A stretch of DNA of 64,000 bases from Deinococcus aerophilus (GCF_014647075.1 NZ_BMOM01000003.1:124001-188000), one strand, 5' to 3'; counted from the stretch's first letter, positions 26,079-35,510 are shown. The notes: a model not told the origin generated them from the letters alone. A program made the numbers and translations.

Positions 26079-26741
26079 TCATCTGACCGGGGGCCGGCCC
26101 AGCACCGCCCGCCACCCCCCCGCCTTAACCTGCCGCTGCGCCCGCCGCGTGGCTTCCAGGTAGGCGGCGCGCTGGCGGGCCGGATCGCGGTCCTGCAACC
26201 GGGCGTCCAGGGCGGGCCCACTCAGGCCGGCCAGCCCGGTCGGCCCCGGAGGATCACTCCTCGCCTCGCCGCTAAAGGTGCGCGCCAGCCCCTCGGCCAG
26301 CCAGCGCGGCAGACCGGGGGGCTGGGCCGTATGAAAGGCCTCGTGCCGCACCGTGGCGGGCAGCCGTCCGGCCTGGGCCAGGGCCGTCAGCCGCTGGGTG
26401 GAGATCGCCGCGCCCCGCGTGCTCGCCGCGGTGGTGCCGCTCTTTCCGGTCTGCTGCGCGAACTCCGCCGCGCTGCCCGCCGCCTCCAGCGTGACCTGCC
26501 CAGGCGGCGACAGCCCCAGTGCCCCCAGGTCGCGCACCGCCGCCTCCCAGGCCCTGAAAACGGCCCCCAGCTGCAGACGGTCACGCGGGTCGGTGTAGCT
26601 CACGCTCAGGCCGCCCCGCTGCACCCGGGTGGCCCCGGCCACCGGTCCGGCCAGTGCTGGGCACAGCACCGTGGGATACAGCGCCGCGGCCCACAGCGCC
26701 ACCAGCGTCAGCGCCGCGGACCACCGCCCCGCGCGTCCCAC
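26079..26741 (-). CDS. Exported gluzincin-like metallopeptidase (putative)
   Basis: A 220-residue protein with an N-terminal signal or anchor (WSAALTLVALWAAALYPTVL) and a single zinc-peptidase motif RHEAFHTAQ (HExxH: His133, Glu134, His137), followed by WLAEGLA with Glu150 as a third ligand. That spacing matches peptidase MA-like gluzincins. The GTG start lies 3 bases after the stop of the large alpha-2-macroglobulin gene, so the two are almost certainly coupled. Presence of a protease directly after a protease-trapping-type protein is noteworthy. The substrate is unknown. The Cys in TVLCPAL is not in a good lipobox. Confidence 0.7.
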   Translation of the reverse strand: MGRAGRWSAALTLVALWAAALYPTVLCPALAGPVAGATRVQRGGLSVSYTDPRDRLQLGAVFRAWEAAVRDLGALGLSPPGQVTLEAAGSAAEFAQQTGKSGTTAASTRGAAISTQRLTALAQAGRLPATVRHEAFHTAQPPGLPRWLAEGLARTFSGEARSDPPGPTGLAGLSGPALDARLQDRDPARQRAAYLEATRRAQRQVKAGGWRAVLGRPPVR

Positions 26742-26744
26742 GCC

Positions 26745-29700
26745 TCACTGCCCCCGGTCGCGCACCGTCAGGGTCGCCGCCGGGCCGTAGCCTTCCACGT
26801 CCGGGTCGTACATCAAGAAGGCGTGGGTGGGCAGCGCGGTGAAGGTGCCGGGCGTCTGGGCCCGCAACACATAGGTCATCTTCTGCGGCCCGGCAAGAAA
26901 ATCGGCATACAGGTCCACCCGGTCATCCAGCAGCTCGCGCCCGGCGTACCAGTAGTTCCAGTCCTGCCAGTTGTATTCGTCGGCGTCCTTCAGTCCCGCG
27001 ATGGACAGGCTGCGTTCGTCCTGCGCGCGCATGCCCGCCGGAATCGGGTCACTCACCAGCAGGTACCGGGCACTGTGGCCCACGGGCTGCACGCTCAGCG
27101 TCACCAGAATCAGGTCGCCGACGGTCACGGGCTGCAGCTGCCCTGCGCGCAGCAGGTCGGTGCGGCGGTAGGTGTAGCGCTTCTCCCGGTCGTTCCACAC
27201 CGGGTCCAGACGCTGGTACTGGCGGCTGAGGCGCAAGCCTCCGCCCGCGTCGCCCCGCAGCTCGGCGGGTTCGCGGCTGTAGCTCAGCCGGGCGCTGAAG
27301 GTCAGGCCGGAGGGCGCACCCTGCACCGTCACGGTGTGTGGCCCGGCTCCCCACCCCTCTACCCCGAGCTTGAGGGTGGCCGCCTCCTGGCCGCTGAGCG
27401 TGGCGAGGCCAGCCGGCTGGCCGTCCACCAGCACCCTGATCTCGCTGGGGGTGGGGGCCGGGGGGCGCAGGGCCAGCGCCGCCACGATGACGCTGGTGGT
27501 GTCCTGCGTGCTGAGCCAGCGTGGGCCGCGGCGCTGGGCGAGCAGCCACTGCGAGACGCCGGGAATCAGCGGGCTGGCCGGCTCCAGCGTGGCGAGGGCC
27601 TCCAGCGCGGTCGCCGTGACCTGAATGCTGTTGTCGTCCCAGAAGCCGGACCATGAATCGGCCCGCCGGGGGGACTCCCAGTGCAGCAGGGCGCCCCCGT
27701 TCGTGCCGAGGCGCCGGCCCTTGAGGCGGTCGAGCACGTCGCGCGCAGCCGCCGTCTGCCCGGTCCGGTGCAGCGCCAGAGCGGTCTGGGCCAGGGCATA
27801 CGGCTCAAGGTCCCCCCGGCGGGCAAAACCGGCGAGGTCGTCCGCCTTGACCCGGCCCGCGTCGGCCAGGGCGCGGTAGGCGCGGGCGCGCTCGGCCTGG
27901 CGCGCTTTCGGGCGGCCAGCGTTGCGGGCCAGGTACTTCAGGCCACGGTCGAGCATGGTGTTGTCCACCCGCACGCCCAGGGCCCGGGCCCGCAACAGGC
28001 CCTCCACCACGTAGGCGCTCATCTCCAGCGTGCTGTCGTCGTACTGCCAGAAGTTCCAGCCGCCGTCCGCGTGCTGGAACAGCTGCAGCCGGGCGAGGCC
28101 CGAGCTCACGATGTCGGGCAGATCCTTCAGAACCCCGGGCGGCAGGGCGGCGCGGCCCAGGGTCTGCCGGGCGAGCAGCGCGGGCAGAAAGCGGCTCATG
28201 GTCTGCTCGGTGCAGCCGTAGGGATAGCCCACCAGGTAGTCCAGGGCGGGCGACACCGCCGAGAGCAGCGACGGCGTGAGGCTCAGGCTGAGGTCCAGGG
28301 TCCTGGAGTTGGCGTCTCCGGGCAAATTAAGGCTGAGGCTGGGCCGGGCCGCGCTGCCCACCGCCGTCTGCGTGACCTCGTAGCCGCGGGCCTTGACCGG
28401 CAGCGGCAGCTTCAGGGCGTCGCTGCCGGAAGCCGTGCGGGCCGTGAAGGTCACGTCCGCCGTGCCGACGTTGCCCGCCCGCACGCGCAGATCGGTGCGC
28501 GCCCGCCCGTTGGCCGCCACCTGCAGCGCGGCGCCCGCCGGGTTCAGGGCCGCGCCGCCCAGGGGAGTTAGGCCCCTCAGGGTGGCCGTGGCCGTGCCCT
28601 GCACCGGCGTATTCAGGGTGTTGTTCACCAGTCCCGAGAGCGTCACGGTATCGCCGCCCACCAGGAAAGGAGGCACGCTCAGCCGGGCAACCACGTCCCG
28701 GGTGGTCATGGTGGTGGCGGTCGCCTGCCCGAAGCGCGGGGCATGGGTCTGGGCCCGGGCGGTTGCGACCCAGGTGGTCAGGTTGTCGGGGAAGTTGACC
28801 TCCACCTCGGCGTGGCCCTGCGCGTCGGTGCTCAGGTGGGGCAGCCACAGCAGGGTGTCCTTGAAGTCCTGACGCGGCGTGAGCGGGTCGGCGCTGGCGG
28901 CGCTGTCGGCCCGGCCCTGCTTGTTCTGGGCGAAGGCGGGCGTGTCCTCCATCGGCCTGGGGGAGCCGGCCACCGTGCCCACCTGCGAGAAATAGAAGTT
29001 CAGGCTGGAATCGGTGCCCACGGCGTTGTCACGCGGCGCGTCGAAGACCCCGGTGATGGGCGGGCTGGTGTCCGGCTGCACGAGGTAGATCGCTGCGTCC
29101 ACCACGCCCAGCGCCACGTCCGCCGCCACCCCCTGACCTCCGGCGTCCCTGACATCCACACTGAAGATGCCGGTGTCGCCGGGAGCATAGTGGACCTTGC
29201 CGGGCGTAACGCGGACGCTCAGGGCCGCCCCCACGCGGGGCACCTTCACGCGGGCCTCGTTGCTGTACAGCTGGCCGCCTCCCAGCGCCGTGGCCGCCAC
29301 CGAGATGTTGGGGGCCATGTCCGCCGTGACCGCAAAGCGGTAGGTCAGGACCGCGCCCGCGCCGCGCAGCACCGCCGAGCGCCGCAGCCGGTCTCCCTCC
29401 AGGGTTACGAGCACCGGAGCGCCGGGGGTGGGATTGCCCACCAGCACGGTGGTGGTGTCGCCGGGCGCGTAGGTCTTGCGGTCCAGGCGCACCATCAGGT
29501 CGCGGTAGTTCCAGCCGTAGTCCTCGCCGGGCCGGAGCACCCACACGAAATTGTCGAAGGTGCTGACGCGGCCCTGGGCGTCCCTCACGCTGGCGCGCAG
29601 CAGGTAGCCGCCGCCCTGCGGGGCGCTGAGGGTGGCGGTGGCGGTCCCGCTGGCAGCGGTCTGAACCTGCCGGCGGGCCACCCGCGTCTCGCTCAGGACC

Positions 29701-31175
29701 CAGGTCTTCTTGCGGCGGTCGTAGTCGTAGCGCTGGCGCACCAGATCCAGCGTGACCGGCGCGGCGCGCCCCACGTCGTTCAGGTCGCGGGTGTCCAGCG
29801 TCACGCGGATCGGCTGGTTCACGTCATAGACATAGCCGTCGGTCTCGGCCTCGACATTCAGGCTCGCCGGAAAGGCGATCACCCGGGTCTGCGCGCTCAC
29901 CGTACGGCGTGACTCGTCCTCCACCTCGGCCTCGATGCGGTAGCTGACCGGCTGACCGTCCGCGTCCCTCGCCAGCGGCAGGGTGAGGTCGAGGTCACCG
30001 CCCGCGTTCAGGCGCGTTTCCTCCTGCACCACCAGATCCGAGCCGTAGTCGCTTCCCGCCGAGTCCGGCGGCAGCGCGTCGCGGTCGAAGCCGGGCGGGT
30101 AATACGGAGCGCGGGTCACGTTGTAGTTGATCCGCGCTCCGCTCAGGCTGCCGCCGAACAGGTAGCGCGCCGAGATGCGGACACTGACCTTGTCGCCCTG
30201 CACCGCCCGCTGGCGGTCGGGCGAGACCGTGACGGCGTACTCGGGTTTCTGGTACGCCTCCACCTGAAAGCGGCCGCCGACGTCGCTCTGGCCCTCGCCC
30301 CCCGCGCCCTGCGGGGTCAACACGAAGGAGTAGTCGCCCAGCCGGGCCCCGGCCGGCAGGTCCAGCCCGCCGCTCAGCGAGCCGGTGGTGTCGGTGTTCA
30401 GGGTGCGGCGCAGCACCTCTTCCTGATCCGGGGACGTGACCACCACGCGCACCGCCGTATTCGCCAGCGGCTGCAGGCTGCCGGCCTGTCTCAGAACTGC
30501 CTTGAAGTCCACATGCTGTCCGGGCCGGTAGACCGGCCGGTCGGTGTAGACGTAGCCGCGCACCAGCGGCGCAGCGTAGCGGTTCCAGTACGCGCCCGAG
30601 ATGGCCCAGTCGTTGCCGAAGCGCGCCAGGAAGGTTTCCTGATCACCGCTGGCCGGAGCCGTGCGCACAAAGCGGGCCACCCCGTCCGCACCGGCCAGAC
30701 GCGGCGTCCGGCCCGGTCCCAGCACCCACACCCGCGCCGCCCGCGTCTGGCCGCTGTCGCGGTCGGCGGTGTAGGTCAGGGCCTGGGTCTGGTCCCGCTT
30801 GACCACCAGGCCCAGGTTGCTCACCAGCACCACGACCGCGAGCCCCCCGGTGCCCACGGTGTAGACGCCGCTGGGCAGGCGGCCAAAATCCAGGCGGCCC
30901 GCGCCCCGGGCCAGCCGCAGGGTGCGCAGGGGCCCACTCTGGGGGCTGGCACCCAGCGCCGGACGGTGCGGGTCGGGCGAGGCGGCGAACAAGGCCGCCG
31001 GGTCCAGCACGCGCCGCAGCGTAAAGGCAGTGCCGGCAGGCGCGTACACGTCCACCCGGACCGGCTGGTCCCCCTGGAACACGCCGCCGTACACCGAGAC
31101 GTTGCGCTGCGCGGGGGCGAGCCCCACGACCAGCAGACCTGAGATCAGCAATCCCCGCATCCACGCTCGTTTCAT
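26745..31175 (-). CDS. Bacterial alpha-2-macroglobulin (YfaS-like), thioester-containing
   Basis: A 1476-residue exported protein with a signal peptide (MKRAWMRGLLISGLLVVGLA). The N-terminal two thirds are repeated macroglobulin beta domains (for example the motif VYTDRPVYRPGQHVDFKAVL near residue 210). The bait-like region is near SxQVGTVAGSPRPMEDTPAF. The reactive thioester motif is YPYGCTEQTMSRFLPALLAR (Cys988, Gln991), followed by the alpha-helical thioester-domain toroid. The C-terminus carries a receptor-binding-like beta domain. Such proteins are thought to trap foreign proteases in the envelope. GGAGGGG lies 5 bases before the ATG. It sits between a DUF1175 gene and a peptidase, echoing the E. 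coli yfaS-yfaT pairing. Confidence 0.93.
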   Translation of the reverse strand: MKRAWMRGLLISGLLVVGLAPAQRNVSVYGGVFQGDQPVRVDVYAPAGTAFTLRRVLDPAALFAASPDPHRPALGASPQSGPLRTLRLARGAGRLDFGRLPSGVYTVGTGGLAVVVLVSNLGLVVKRDQTQALTYTADRDSGQTRAARVWVLGPGRTPRLAGADGVARFVRTAPASGDQETFLARFGNDWAISGAYWNRYAAPLVRGYVYTDRPVYRPGQHVDFKAVLRQAGSLQPLANTAVRVVVTSPDQEEVLRRTLNTDTTGSLSGGLDLPAGARLGDYSFVLTPQGAGGEGQSDVGGRFQVEAYQKPEYAVTVSPDRQRAVQGDKVSVRISARYLFGGSLSGARINYNVTRAPYYPPGFDRDALPPDSAGSDYGSDLVVQEETRLNAGGDLDLTLPLARDADGQPVSYRIEAEVEDESRRTVSAQTRVIAFPASLNVEAETDGYVYDVNQPIRVTLDTRDLNDVGRAAPVTLDLVRQRYDYDRRKKTWVLSETRVARRQVQTAASGTATATLSAPQGGGYLLRASVRDAQGRVSTFDNFVWVLRPGEDYGWNYRDLMVRLDRKTYAPGDTTTVLVGNPTPGAPVLVTLEGDRLRRSAVLRGAGAVLTYRFAVTADMAPNISVAATALGGGQLYSNEARVKVPRVGAALSVRVTPGKVHYAPGDTGIFSVDVRDAGGQGVAADVALGVVDAAIYLVQPDTSPPITGVFDAPRDNAVGTDSSLNFYFSQVGTVAGSPRPMEDTPAFAQNKQGRADSAASADPLTPRQDFKDTLLWLPHLSTDAQGHAEVEVNFPDNLTTWVATARAQTHAPRFGQATATTMTTRDVVARLSVPPFLVGGDTVTLSGLVNNTLNTPVQGTATATLRGLTPLGGAALNPAGAALQVAANGRARTDLRVRAGNVGTADVTFTARTASGSDALKLPLPVKARGYEVTQTAVGSAARPSLSLNLPGDANSRTLDLSLSLTPSLLSAVSPALDYLVGYPYGCTEQTMSRFLPALLARQTLGRAALPPGVLKDLPDIVSSGLARLQLFQHADGGWNFWQYDDSTLEMSAYVVEGLLRARALGVRVDNTMLDRGLKYLARNAGRPKARQAERARAYRALADAGRVKADDLAGFARRGDLEPYALAQTALALHRTGQTAAARDVLDRLKGRRLGTNGGALLHWESPRRADSWSGFWDDNSIQVTATALEALATLEPASPLIPGVSQWLLAQRRGPRWLSTQDTTSVIVAALALRPPAPTPSEIRVLVDGQPAGLATLSGQEAATLKLGVEGWGAGPHTVTVQGAPSGLTFSARLSYSREPAELRGDAGGGLRLSRQYQRLDPVWNDREKRYTYRRTDLLRAGQLQPVTVGDLILVTLSVQPVGHSARYLLVSDPIPAGMRAQDERSLSIAGLKDADEYNWQDWNYWYAGRELLDDRVDLYADFLAGPQKMTYVLRAQTPGTFTALPTHAFLMYDPDVEGYGPAATLTVRDRGQ

Positions 31176-31274
31176 GGTCGCCCCTCCGCGCCACCGGCCC
31201 GCTGTCCCTACGGTGCGTCACCAAATTGTGTCACTTCTTCCGGTATGGAGTAACGGCTGTCCGGCGGCCCGCCC

Positions 31275-32069
31275 TCAGTTCAGAACCTTCCAGCGGTAGA
31301 CGCCCAGAAAGTTGGGGTTGGAAGGGGCCGGATGAAAAGCGCGCTCGGCATACCGCAGCAGGCTCTGGACCGTCAGCAGGCGCACCTCTCCGCCCTCCTC
31401 CGGGCTGGCCCCGGTGTGGTAGACGACCCGCCCGCCCCCCAGATAGACCATGCTGTGGTACGAGCGCAGGCCGGGGCGCAGGAAGACGAGCACGTCGCCC
31501 CGCCGCGCCTGATCCAGAGTCCGCGAGACGCGCACCATCGAGTGGGTCGCGAGGTACTGGACGGTCGTGCGGCCTACCAGCCGCCCCGCCTCGATGTCGC
31601 CGGGCCGGTACGCGCCGCCCGCCACGCGGAACACCGAGCGGCTGATGACCGGCAACGGGTAGGACAGCCCCTGAACATCCGGCGAGGTCGGGCGCGGCAG
31701 GTACCGGAACTTGGCTATCCAGGCCGGATCATGCGGCAGCAGCGCGTTCACGAAGGCGTAGCGCAGCAGCCCGCCGCAGTCGCGGTCCTCGGGCCGCCAG
31801 TCGGCGTTCATGCCGGAATACTGACTCTCGGCGACCGCCGCGAACCAGTCGGCGAAGCGGACCCGGTCCTGACCGGTCAGCTCGGCAGCGTCCGGGTAGC
31901 CGTCCCGGTCGCGGTCGGCCACACTGGGGATCGGAGGCTCGGCGCCCCGTGGGGCCGACGCCGCAGCGGGCAGACCGGCCACAAGCACGCTGGCCCAGAA
32001 CACACTGGCCGCGAGGAGCCCGGCATCGGGCCGGAACCAGCGCCGCCGCACCCAGGAAGTCACATTCAC
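31275..32069 (-). CDS. Exported DUF1175 (YfaT-like) protein, NlpC/P60-like with EF-hand-type loop
   Basis: A 264-residue protein matching DUF1175 (E. coli YfaT). It has an N-terminal hydrophobic segment (AGLLAASVFWASVLVAGLPA). Then comes a loop ADRDRDGYPDAAEL (residues about 51-64) with the DxDxDGxxDxxE spacing of EF-hand calcium loops, and then a domain with EDRDCGGLLRYAF (Cys98) and LRSYHSMVYLGGGRVVYHTG (His205, His218). The DCxGL and H-S-x-V-Y-L-G wording resembles the NlpC/P60 peptidase catalytic Cys and His segments, so a papain-like amidase is inferred. The start is GTG at 32069. It lies upstream of the alpha-2-macroglobulin gene on the same strand, a conserved pairing. Confidence 0.82.
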   Translation of the reverse strand: MNVTSWVRRRWFRPDAGLLAASVFWASVLVAGLPAAASAPRGAEPPIPSVADRDRDGYPDAAELTGQDRVRFADWFAAVAESQYSGMNADWRPEDRDCGGLLRYAFVNALLPHDPAWIAKFRYLPRPTSPDVQGLSYPLPVISRSVFRVAGGAYRPGDIEAGRLVGRTTVQYLATHSMVRVSRTLDQARRGDVLVFLRPGLRSYHSMVYLGGGRVVYHTGASPEEGGEVRLLTVQSLLRYAERAFHPAPSNPNFLGVYRWKVLN

Positions 32070-32131
32070 AGTATCCGCGCCGGGGTGGGCACAGCAGGTG
32101 AGGAACTGCCCTCCGTGGGCCGGACCGGCCT

Positions 32132-32797
32132 CTAGCCGTCCATCAGCTTGGGCAGCGGACGCACCCAGTTCGTGTCGGGCCAGTGGGCCAGAAAGGCCAG
32201 CGCCTGCGGACTCAGGGGCGCGTCGAGTTCGATGCTCAGCAGGGCCTGACCGCCGCGCGTCTGGCGGGTACAGGTCAGGGCGGCGATGTTCACGCCGTCG
32301 GCGGCGATGGTGCTCGCAATACGGGCGATCATGCCCACCGCGTCGGTGTAGCGCAGCAGAATCGTGGGACTGGCCGCACTGAAGTTGGTGCCCAGGCCCT
32401 GCACGGCGGTGACCAGAATCACGCCGCCGCCGGTGCTGCTGCCCTGGACGGTCACCTGTTGTCCCTCGCCGTGCAGTTCGATGTGTGCCGTGTTGGGGTG
32501 AACGTCTCCCAGATCCACGGTCCGGAACTCGAAATCCAGCTCCGCTGCCTGCGCCTCCTCAAAGGCGCGCGGCAGGCGGGCGTCGTCGGGGGCGTACCCC
32601 AGCAACCCCGCCACCAGCGCGAGGTGGGTGCCGTGGCCCCGGCCCGTCTTGGCGAAGGAGGCATGCAGGCCGATGGTGGCGTGCCGGGGAGCCTCGCCCA
32701 GCAGGTGGTGGGCCACCAGACCCAGGCGGCACGCGCCCGCCGTGTGGCTGCTGCTGGGGCCGATCATGACCGGACCAATCATGTCGAGGAGGGACAT
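32132..32797 (-). CDS. sdaAB: L-serine dehydratase, beta subunit
   Basis: A 221-residue beta chain. The N-terminal half has the signature [20 protein letters not shown], in which the SSSHT serines contact substrate, and HPNTAHIEL. The C-terminal half (about residues 150-215) is an ACT domain ([20 protein letters not shown]), probably a serine sensor. It pairs with sdaAA at 18843-19733, an unusual separation since the two are normally neighbours. The TATACT hexamer 6 bases upstream fixes the ATG at 32797. The DUF1175 gene follows 62 bases downstream and may share the transcript. Confidence 0.94.
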   Translation of the reverse strand: MSLLDMIGPVMIGPSSSHTAGACRLGLVAHHLLGEAPRHATIGLHASFAKTGRGHGTHLALVAGLLGYAPDDARLPRAFEEAQAAELDFEFRTVDLGDVHPNTAHIELHGEGQQVTVQGSSTGGGVILVTAVQGLGTNFSAASPTILLRYTDAVGMIARIASTIAADGVNIAALTCTRQTRGGQALLSIELDAPLSPQALAFLAHWPDTNWVRPLPKLMDG

Positions 32798-32803
32798 GTT
32801 GGC

Positions 32804-32809
32804 AGTATA
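32804..32809 (-). promoter_or_regulatory. Leaderless-type -10 (TATACT) of sdaAB
   Basis: On the minus strand: TATACT, 6 bases, ATG at 32797. Confidence 0.7.
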
Positions 32810-32873
32810 GGCAGGTCATGCCCACGAAAAAGGAAGGTGTCCGGCCCGCGCAGCGTGGACACACTCAGCCGAG

Positions 32874-33056
32874 TCAGGGAGATTGCCGCTCGCCGCTGAC
32901 TTCCGAGAGGTTCTCCTGCAGCTCGGCGAGCTTTTCCTGACGGTCCACATCCGGTGCCAGACCATCGGCATTCACGTTTCCGGTCGCGCCCTGCATGCCC
33001 TCCTCGATCACTTCCTGCTGGTCGATGTCGCCGGTCTCGGGGTTGGGGTTGGTCAT
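32874..33056 (-). other. Possible separate 60-residue acidic protein nested in frame at the cyclase 3' end
   Basis: The ATG at 33056 starts [14 protein letters not shown], a natural-looking small protein of 60 residues rich in Glu, Asp, Gln and Asn with no hydrophobic core, ending at the same stop as the cyclase. CACCCT lies 6 bases before the ATG (a one-base variant of the TANNNT leaderless signal) and GGAG lies 3 bases before it. Either it is an internal start producing a second protein, or two once separate genes have fused in frame. Confidence 0.4.
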
Positions 33057-34358
33057 GGCTCCAGGGTGGCCGACCGCCGCCGGGGAAGGATGGGAAGACC
33101 CGGAAGCGGCCTTCATGCGGGCGGCCCGCAGCGCCCGCAGGCTCACGCCCGGCTGCTGCGCGGCCACGCGCGCCAGCGACCAGCGGACCCGGGGGGGCAC
33201 CTGCACAAAGACCCGGAGCATACTGCGCGCCAGCGCGCCCACCCCGGTGTGCGGAGCCAGAAAGGCGTGCCACTCGGGAGCCGGCAGCCGGAAAAAGGCC
33301 GCGAAAAAGGCCGGCAGGCCGTCGCCCGGCAGCGCCAGCAGCGCGGCGAGGTCCAGCAGATGCACTTCGCGGGCGGCGCGGCGTTCGGGAGGCCACAGGG
33401 CCGCCCACCCTGCCGCGGCGGCGTCCTCACCGCGCCGCAGGGCCCGCGCCACCGCCTGTGCCACCCGCGGCGCATCTGCCAGCGCCCCGGCCACCTGAAA
33501 CCCGCTGATCGGGTGGACCAATCCGGCCGCCGCCCCGAAGGCCAGCACCGGCCCTGGCTGGGGGGCGGGCGCGTTCATGGGAAAGACCACCCATTCGTCG
33601 GCCTCCAGCGCGTGTGGGGGCGTACCGTTCGCCGCCAGACGGGCGTACAGCCGGGCCCGCAGCGTTTCCTGGGTGGGGGCGGGACGGGCGATCAGGCTGG
33701 TCTCCTGCACGAAGTACCGGTCGCCTCCCAGGTGCATGGCGTACAGGAAGGTCGGCACGGCCCGCACCGCCTGACGTGGAAGGTGCGCGGCGCGGTAATC
33801 CATCCAGACCATGGCTCCCGGCGGACTGGGTGGGCGCTCAAAACGCGCCACGATGCCGTAGGCCGTCTGCAGCGCCGCGCCCCCGTCAAACCGGGTGGGC
33901 CGCAGAATGCCGCCGTGCCCCGCCGCGTCCACGACCACGCGGGCGCTCCAGGTCTCCCCCGCCGCACCCTGGACCTGCCACAGGTCACCGGCCCGCACCG
34001 TCGTCCGCACCGTTCCCTGGGTCCAGCACAGGCCGTCCCCCGCCCGCGCGAGCAGGGCGCCGAGCAGCCGGGCATTGTCCAGCAGCGCGTAGGGCCGCAG
34101 CAGCGGGGTGGGCTTCCCGGAGGTGTACACCCGCACGTCGGTCCAGACCTGGGCAGCGCAGGCCTGGGCCCACGCCGGCAGCTCGTCCCACCATGCCCCG
34201 TAGGTGGGCACAAAGGGGATCGGAGGGTGCGGCGCGACCAGCCGCACGCTCAGGCCGCGCACGCTCAATTCGGCGGCCAGCGCCAGCCCCGACGGACCGC
34301 CGCCGACCACCAGCACATCGGTGACGTGGTGGGTGCGCCGGGGTTCAGGAGCAGGCAT
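32874..34358 (-). CDS. Lycopene cyclase (CrtLm/CrtY type) with acidic C-terminal extension
   Basis: A 494-residue protein. Residues 1 to about 410 are a FAD-dependent lycopene cyclase: dinucleotide-binding [19 protein letters not shown], the VVVDAAGHG and [11 protein letters not shown] blocks, [17 protein letters not shown] and [20 protein letters not shown]. It would close one or both ends of lycopene on the way to deinoxanthin, at the membrane. The final 60 residues are different: after a Ser/Pro/Gly linker comes [20 protein letters not shown] and a strongly acidic, Gln/Asn-rich tail in the same frame, with its own start-like signals (separate entry). The start at 34358 has TAGCCT 7 bases upstream. 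The symbol is left open because cyclase subtypes are hard to separate. Confidence 0.88.
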   Translation of the reverse strand: MPAPEPRRTHHVTDVLVVGGGPSGLALAAELSVRGLSVRLVAPHPPIPFVPTYGAWWDELPAWAQACAAQVWTDVRVYTSGKPTPLLRPYALLDNARLLGALLARAGDGLCWTQGTVRTTVRAGDLWQVQGAAGETWSARVVVDAAGHGGILRPTRFDGGAALQTAYGIVARFERPPSPPGAMVWMDYRAAHLPRQAVRAVPTFLYAMHLGGDRYFVQETSLIARPAPTQETLRARLYARLAANGTPPHALEADEWVVFPMNAPAPQPGPVLAFGAAAGLVHPISGFQVAGALADAPRVAQAVARALRRGEDAAAAGWAALWPPERRAAREVHLLDLAALLALPGDGLPAFFAAFFRLPAPEWHAFLAPHTGVGALARSMLRVFVQVPPRVRWSLARVAAQQPGVSLRALRAARMKAASGSSHPSPAAVGHPGAMTNPNPETGDIDQQEVIEEGMQGATGNVNADGLAPDVDRQEKLAELQENLSEVSGERQSP

Positions 34359-34365
34359 CCCGCGC

Positions 34366-34371
34366 AGGCTA
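34366..34371 (-). promoter_or_regulatory. Leaderless-type -10 (TAGCCT) of the lycopene cyclase gene
   Basis: On the minus strand: TAGCCT, 7 bases, ATG at 34358. It is divergent from an identical TAGCCT element at 34526-34531. Confidence 0.7.
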
Positions 34372-34525
34372 GCGTCCTGACCGTCCGGGCGAGTGTGGGC
34401 ACGGCAACGGGCGGTCCCTGCGCTTTGCCCGGCCCCGCGGCTGGCCCCCACGAGCCTCAAGGCCACCTCAAGCCCGCGCGGCGGCCAACTGTGGCCTATG
34501 CGCCCGCCACAAACGCGCTGCGCGC

Positions 34526-34531
34526 TAGCCT
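34526..34531 (+). promoter_or_regulatory. Leaderless-type -10 (TAGCCT) of the lipoprotein hydrolase gene
   Basis: TAGCCT, 7 bases, ATG at 34539. Confidence 0.7.
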
Positions 34532-34538
34532 GACGGCC

Positions 34539-35450
34539 ATGCCTCTGCGCGCTTCTGTTCCCTCACCCACACGTGCTCCACGCACTCCAGCACTGACCCG
34601 CGCCGCCGGTCTGGGCCTGGCGAGCGTGGCCCTGGGAGTCACGCTCGCCGCGTGCTCGCCCCAGGCCGCCCTGAACACCCTGACCCCCACGCGCGGCCTG
34701 AACGTGACCCAGAATGTGCGCTACGGTCCGGACCCGCGCAATGTGCTGGACGTGTACGCTCCGCAGGACGTGACGGGCGCACCGGTGGTGCTGTTCATCC
34801 ATGGCGGCTCGTGGCAGGGGGGCGACAAGGAGGGCCACAAGTTCGTGGGCGAATCTCTGGCCCGCGCGGGCTACGTGACCGGCGTGATGAACTACCGCCT
34901 GGCCCCGCAGAACCGCTACCCCAGCTACGTACAGGACGCCGCCGCCGCCCTGAAGGTGCTGCGCGAACGCGCCCGCAGCTACGGCGGCAGCCCCGACAAC
35001 TTGTTTGTGACCGGCCACTCGGCGGGCGGCTTCAATGCCGTGGAGGTCGTGGACAATGCCCGCTGGCTGCGGGAAGCGGGCGTGCCCATCAGTGCGGTGC
35101 GCGGCGTGATCGGCGTGGCCGGTCCGTACAGCTACGATTTCCGCGACTTCCCGAGCGCCGTGGCCTTTCCGGCCGGTGCCACTCCCGATGAGGTCATGCC
35201 CGACCGCCACGTGCGTCCGGACGCGCCGCCCCATCTGCTGCTCGTCGCCGCCAACGACACGACCGTCGCGCCGGCCAACGCCGCCAACATGGAGGCGGCT
35301 CTGCAGCGGGCGGGCGTGCCCGTCAAGCGCACGGTCCTGCCAGGAGTCAACCACATCACCGTCATGGCGGCGGTGGCCCGGCCCCTGACCTTCCTGGGGT
35401 CCACCCGGCAGCAGATGACCTACTTCATCGAGGCGCACCGGCTGAAGTAG
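34539..35450 (+). CDS. Lipoprotein alpha/beta-hydrolase (BD-FAE/carboxylesterase type)
   Basis: A 303-residue hydrolase. The N-terminus is a long lipoprotein signal ending [11 protein letters not shown], with the lipobox cysteine in LAAC. The catalytic domain shows the oxyanion motif [14 protein letters not shown], the nucleophile elbow [13 protein letters not shown], an acid in [12 protein letters not shown] and the late histidine in [10 protein letters not shown]. This HGG plus GHSAGG pattern is shared by BD-FAE-type feruloyl/acetyl esterases and kynurenine formamidase-like enzymes. Anchoring on the outside suggests it acts on envelope or environmental esters. The frame is open far upstream; the leaderless hexamer 7 bases before 34539 fixes the start. 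Confidence 0.9.
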   Translation: MPLRASVPSPTRAPRTPALTRAAGLGLASVALGVTLAACSPQAALNTLTPTRGLNVTQNVRYGPDPRNVLDVYAPQDVTGAPVVLFIHGGSWQGGDKEGHKFVGESLARAGYVTGVMNYRLAPQNRYPSYVQDAAAALKVLRERARSYGGSPDNLFVTGHSAGGFNAVEVVDNARWLREAGVPISAVRGVIGVAGPYSYDFRDFPSAVAFPAGATPDEVMPDRHVRPDAPPHLLLVAANDTTVAPANAANMEAALQRAGVPVKRTVLPGVNHITVMAAVARPLTFLGSTRQQMTYFIEAHRLK

Positions 35451-35498
35451 GGCCTGCCCGTCCCCGGGCCGCCTCACCCCCCACCACATCCGTGGCCT

Positions 35499-35504
35499 TA
35501 GCAT
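35499..35504 (+). promoter_or_regulatory. Leaderless-type -10 (TAGCAT) of small lipoprotein gene
   Basis: TAGCAT, 6 bases, ATG at 35511. Confidence 0.65.
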
Positions 35505-35510
35505 GACGGC

